Assembly: GCA_938048695.1 (NCBI GenBank)
Contig: CALIUO010000018.1
Span: forward strand, 1 to 64,000
Reading direction: 5' to 3'
Source of the DNA: an uncultured SAR86 cluster bacterium
GTDB taxonomy: Bacteria > Pseudomonadota > Gammaproteobacteria > Magnimaribacterales > Magnimaribacteraceae
DNA length: 64,000 nt
Shown one piece after another: positions 62,435 to 64,000 of this stretch. Made by a program: the position numbers and the translations under genes. Position 1 is the first letter of the stretch; every line of letters starts with the position of its first letter. A model generated the notes under the pieces. It was not told the origin of the DNA. It made no database searches and saw nothing but the letters and a program-made list of their open reading frames with translations.

Positions 62435-63126
62435 AGGAGCTTAGTTTTATCAGCCCAGAATCTTCTCTTGGAGAGGATATAAACTGTTTAACTTTGACTA
62501 GCCATTACTTTTTAGAGAATCAAATAGATCCTAAGAAGGATGCCTTAATTAAAAATCTTTCCTTTTTTGAAGGAATCCCGATTCAATATATGGATCAAGT
62601 CCATGGTAATAATATTGAACTTGTCACGACACATAATTCTGAGCCCATAAAAAGTACCGATGCGATATTCACATCTAAAAAAGGTCTAGCTTTGGCAGCT
62701 CTGACAGCTGACTGTATGCCAATTGTTTTATCTAAGATGGATGGGAGTGAATTTTCTATTATTCACGCTGGATGGAAAAGTTTGTTCTCAGGCATTATTG
62801 AAAAGTCGATATCTTCATTTGCAACCGACGGTTTGGAAATATCAGCATGGATTGGTCCATCTATATCTTGTAGGAATTATGAAGTTGATAATGTTTTTTA
62901 CGACAAATTTATAACCAAAGACAAAGATTCTGAATCAAACTTCTTAAAAAAGGACTCAGCAAAATGGCTTTTTAGCTTGCAAGGAGAAGCCGAAAGAATA
63001 TTAAAAAAATATGCTATACACACACAGAAAACAATGATGTGTACTTACGAGTCAGAATTACTATATTCCTTTAGAAAAGAACAAACTCAGGACAGGTTAG
63101 TAACAATTATTTGGAGAAGTGAATGA
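62431..63126 (+). CDS. pgeF: Peptidoglycan editing factor PgeF (YfiH/laccase-like)
   Basis: A 231-residue YfiH-family protein. The copper/zinc-binding site is seen in QVHGNNI, TADCMPIVL and IHAGWKSLFSGI (His, Cys, His). The C-terminal CTYESELLYSFRKEQTQDRLVTIIW is also conserved. The family corrects wrong amino acids in peptidoglycan precursors and has purine-nucleoside phosphorylase activity. Its start overlaps the rluD stop by 4 bases. Confidence 0.93.
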   Translation: MKELSFISPESSLGEDINCLTLTSHYFLENQIDPKKDALIKNLSFFEGIPIQYMDQVHGNNIELVTTHNSEPIKSTDAIFTSKKGLALAALTADCMPIVLSKMDGSEFSIIHAGWKSLFSGIIEKSISSFATDGLEISAWIGPSISCRNYEVDNVFYDKFITKDKDSESNFLKKDSAKWLFSLQGEAERILKKYAIHTQKTMMCTYESELLYSFRKEQTQDRLVTIIWRSE

Positions 63127-63992
63127 AAACCAAAGGTTTCATCGGACTAGGGGTTATGGGATTTCCAATGGCAGGACATATCTCGAAGGCGTATCCCACA
63201 CAAGTTTATAATCGGAGCTTGTCTAAAGCGAAAGATTGGGTAGATCTATATTCGGGAACTATTGCATTGAGCCCGGAAGAAATGGGTAATGCTTGTGAAG
63301 AGATATTCATGTGTATAGGAAATGATGATGATGTTAGAGAGGTTGTTTCAGGGGAAAAAGGATTATTAAAGTCGCTGAAGTCAGGAAGCATCATAGTTGA
63401 TCATACGACTACTTCTGCGAAGCTATCCAGAGAGATGAGTGATTTTTGTTCAGAGAGGGGTGTTCATTATATAGATGCTCCTGTATCAGGCGGTCAAGCT
63501 GGTGCAGATAATGGTTCTCTGACAATTATGGCAGGAGGTAAGGAAGATCCTTTCAATATCGCTTGTGAAACTATGAGTTGCTATTCTAAATTTTATAAGC
63601 TGATGGGCCCATCGGGATCTGGACAACTGACGAAAATGGTCAATCAGATATGCATAGCTGGATTAGTGCAGGGGTTAGCTGAAGGAATTAACTTTTCTCA
63701 AAAAGCAGGATTAGATGTGAGCAATGTTATCGAGGTTATTTCGAAAGGAGCGGCACAATCTTGGCAAATGGAAAACCGCTGGGAAACCATGACCCAAGAT
63801 CAATATGACCATGGTTTTGCTGTTGATCACATGAGAAAGGATCTCAAGATCGCAATAGAAGAAGCACATAAACAAGGCGCTATTGTAGAAATAACAGAAC
63901 TAATAGATGGTTACTATGGAGATATACAAGACATGGGTGGCAATAGATGGGATACCTCGAGCCTATTGAAAAGACTTCAAGATAATGACTAA
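63123..63992 (+). CDS. Beta-hydroxyacid dehydrogenase (3-hydroxyisobutyrate dehydrogenase-like)
   Basis: A 289-residue NAD(P)-dependent dehydrogenase. The Rossmann motif is GFIGLGVMGFPMAGHI (residues 5-20), DAPVSGGQAGADNGSLTIMAGG is the substrate segment, and the catalytic lysine is in GQLTKMVNQI. The family covers 3-hydroxyisobutyrate, tartronate semialdehyde and related reductases. Valine catabolism or glycolate metabolism are possible; no context settles it. The start overlaps the pgeF stop by 4 bases. The remaining 8 bases after it hold nothing. Confidence 0.9.
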   Translation: MKTKGFIGLGVMGFPMAGHISKAYPTQVYNRSLSKAKDWVDLYSGTIALSPEEMGNACEEIFMCIGNDDDVREVVSGEKGLLKSLKSGSIIVDHTTTSAKLSREMSDFCSERGVHYIDAPVSGGQAGADNGSLTIMAGGKEDPFNIACETMSCYSKFYKLMGPSGSGQLTKMVNQICIAGLVQGLAEGINFSQKAGLDVSNVIEVISKGAAQSWQMENRWETMTQDQYDHGFAVDHMRKDLKIAIEEAHKQGAIVEITELIDGYYGDIQDMGGNRWDTSSLLKRLQDND

Positions 63993-64000
63993 TTTTCCAA

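Noticed and set aside
1-64000. tRNA, rRNA, CRISPR array, insertion sequence or prophage
   Set aside because: Scanning intergenic regions and the coding content showed no cloverleaf-like stretch, repeat-spacer array, transposase, integrase or phage protein.

Overview
The window is a gene-dense, AT-rich chromosomal segment from a Gram-negative bacterium. The gene content (lptE, bamD, tolC, oxyR, mpl, parE/parC, rodA/mrdA, a TonB-dependent receptor) and the gammaproteobacterial order dsbD-aroQ-accB-accC and proA-nadD-rsfS-rlmH-mrdA-rodA-mltB-dacA point to a gammaproteobacterium. Very short intergenic spaces, touching or overlapping gene ends, and many lipid and acyl-CoA genes suggest a streamlined marine lineage such as SAR86; that placement is inference. 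I see no rRNA, tRNA, CRISPR array, prophage or insertion sequence, and no gene-free stretch over 300 bases.

Layout. 1-1.8 kb: start of an amidase and an ACAD10/11-like acyl-CoA dehydrogenase. 1.85-5.4 kb: a peroxide-defence block (DUF3501, GlpC-like Fe-S protein, rubrerythrin) divergent from oxyR, with a Fur-like box between. 5.4-8.2 kb: a TPP riboswitch controlling a TonB-dependent receptor and a PnuC/PnuT-type permease, together a probable thiamine uptake operon. 8.2-10.9 kb: coaD, mutM, tolC. 11-15.4 kb: a cassette of peroxiredoxin, cytochrome P450, an uncharacterised enzyme-like protein, an APH-family kinase and a small helical protein, ended by a convergent 39-residue membrane-protein ORF. 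15.5-20.7 kb: a beta-propeller lipoprotein with a damaged signal peptide, then parE-parC. 20.7-28 kb: thioesterases, an aldo/keto reductase, argD, DUF2244, a CoA-transferase/acyl-CoA dehydrogenase pair and a saccharopine-dehydrogenase-like protein. 28-33.2 kb: PPi-type phosphofructokinase, mpl, a LON-domain protein, carotenoid oxygenase, DedA. 33.2-41.9 kb: a nine-gene run proA-nadD-rsfS-rlmH-mrdA-rodA-mltB-dacA-dat for proline, NAD, ribosome and cell-wall functions. 41.9-48.5 kb: holA-lptE-leuS, accC-accB-aroQ and a solitary N-terminal DsbD domain. 48.5-54.8 kb: a PCuAC copper chaperone, a double-ATPase ABC protein, ilvD, trxA, rho with a candidate leader peptide, and rsmD. 54.8-60.3 kb: flavin reductase, DUF4399 and tandem twin DUF5916 outer-membrane proteins. 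60.3-64 kb: a small Zn-ribbon membrane protein, bamD, rluD, pgeF and a beta-hydroxyacid dehydrogenase.

Two features stand out. Every one of the ten convergent gene pairs ends within 2 nt of its partner or overlaps it, so there is no room for intrinsic terminators between them. Several regulatory devices are very compact: the TPP aptamer contains the Shine-Dalgarno sequence and part of the start codon, and rho lacks its own Shine-Dalgarno but follows a 15-codon ORF that has one. The best candidates for undescribed biology are the P450/kinase/DUF cassette, the rho leader ORF, the stand-alone DsbD N-terminal domain with its 5'-overlapping copper-chaperone neighbour, and the twin DUF5916 proteins.
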